From: Halorhodospira sp.
Lineage (GTDB): Bacteria; Pseudomonadota; Gammaproteobacteria; Nitrococcales; Halorhodospiraceae
Assembly (NCBI GenBank): GCA_007127935.1
Contig: SKYL01000017.1
Coordinates: 1-6,075 of the forward strand
Length of the DNA: 6,075 bases
Direction: 5' to 3'
Position numbers and translations under genes: made by a program. This document shows positions 6,058 through 6,075 of this stretch, piece after piece. The stretch's first letter is position 1, and the number at the start of each line of letters is the position of its first letter. The notes below the pieces were generated by a model. That model saw only the letters and a list, made by a program, of their open reading frames with translations, made no database searches and was not told the DNA's origin.

Positions 6058-6075
6058 GGGAGCCAAGAAGGAACG

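Overview
The window is a high-GC stretch, about two thirds G+C by eye, with GGC/GCC/CTG/TTG-rich codons throughout. It probably comes from a gammaproteobacterium. The receptor family, the STAS plus REC-phosphatase-kinase pair, and the GGDEF-EAL and pirin genes all fit that group, but species or genus cannot be read from the sequence. Coding density is very high, with five reading frames and almost no spacer. No tRNA, rRNA, CRISPR array, insertion sequence or transposase was seen.

Plus strand, 1 to 3700. A reading frame already open at the left edge (3-1562) begins with the second half of a radical SAM domain. It then continues without a stop into a short two-helix membrane anchor and a full chemoreceptor signalling hairpin. 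After 66 bases, which hold a terminator-like hairpin and a good ribosome site, comes a 101-residue STAS anti-sigma-factor antagonist (1629-1934). Eight bases later starts a three-domain protein (1943-3700): receiver, PP2C/SpoIIE phosphatase and RsbW-like kinase. The last two genes form a complete partner-switch module of the HsbA/HsbR (Pseudomonas) or CrsA/CrsR (Shewanella) type. The kinase and phosphatase that set the phosphorylation state of the STAS protein are joined in one response regulator.

Minus strand, 6045 down to 3719. A GAF-like/GGDEF/EAL protein (6045-4408) overlaps by 7 bases with a YhhW-type pirin (4414-3719). The EAL domain keeps its catalytic residues, while the GGDEF signature is altered to GDDEF, so the protein is more likely a c-di-GMP phosphodiesterase than a cyclase. 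This pair converges on the plus-strand genes, with 18 bases between the two stop codons.

How the genes may work together (inference). The chemoreceptor-like protein is a candidate sensor, the REC-PP2C-kinase/STAS pair a switch acting on a sigma or anti-sigma factor, and the c-di-GMP enzyme a possible output. HsbA of Pseudomonas is known to touch both an anti-sigma factor and a diguanylate cyclase. The two most notable observations are the in-frame radical SAM/chemoreceptor chimera and a CheZ-like D-x-x-x-Q motif near the C-terminus of the receptor.
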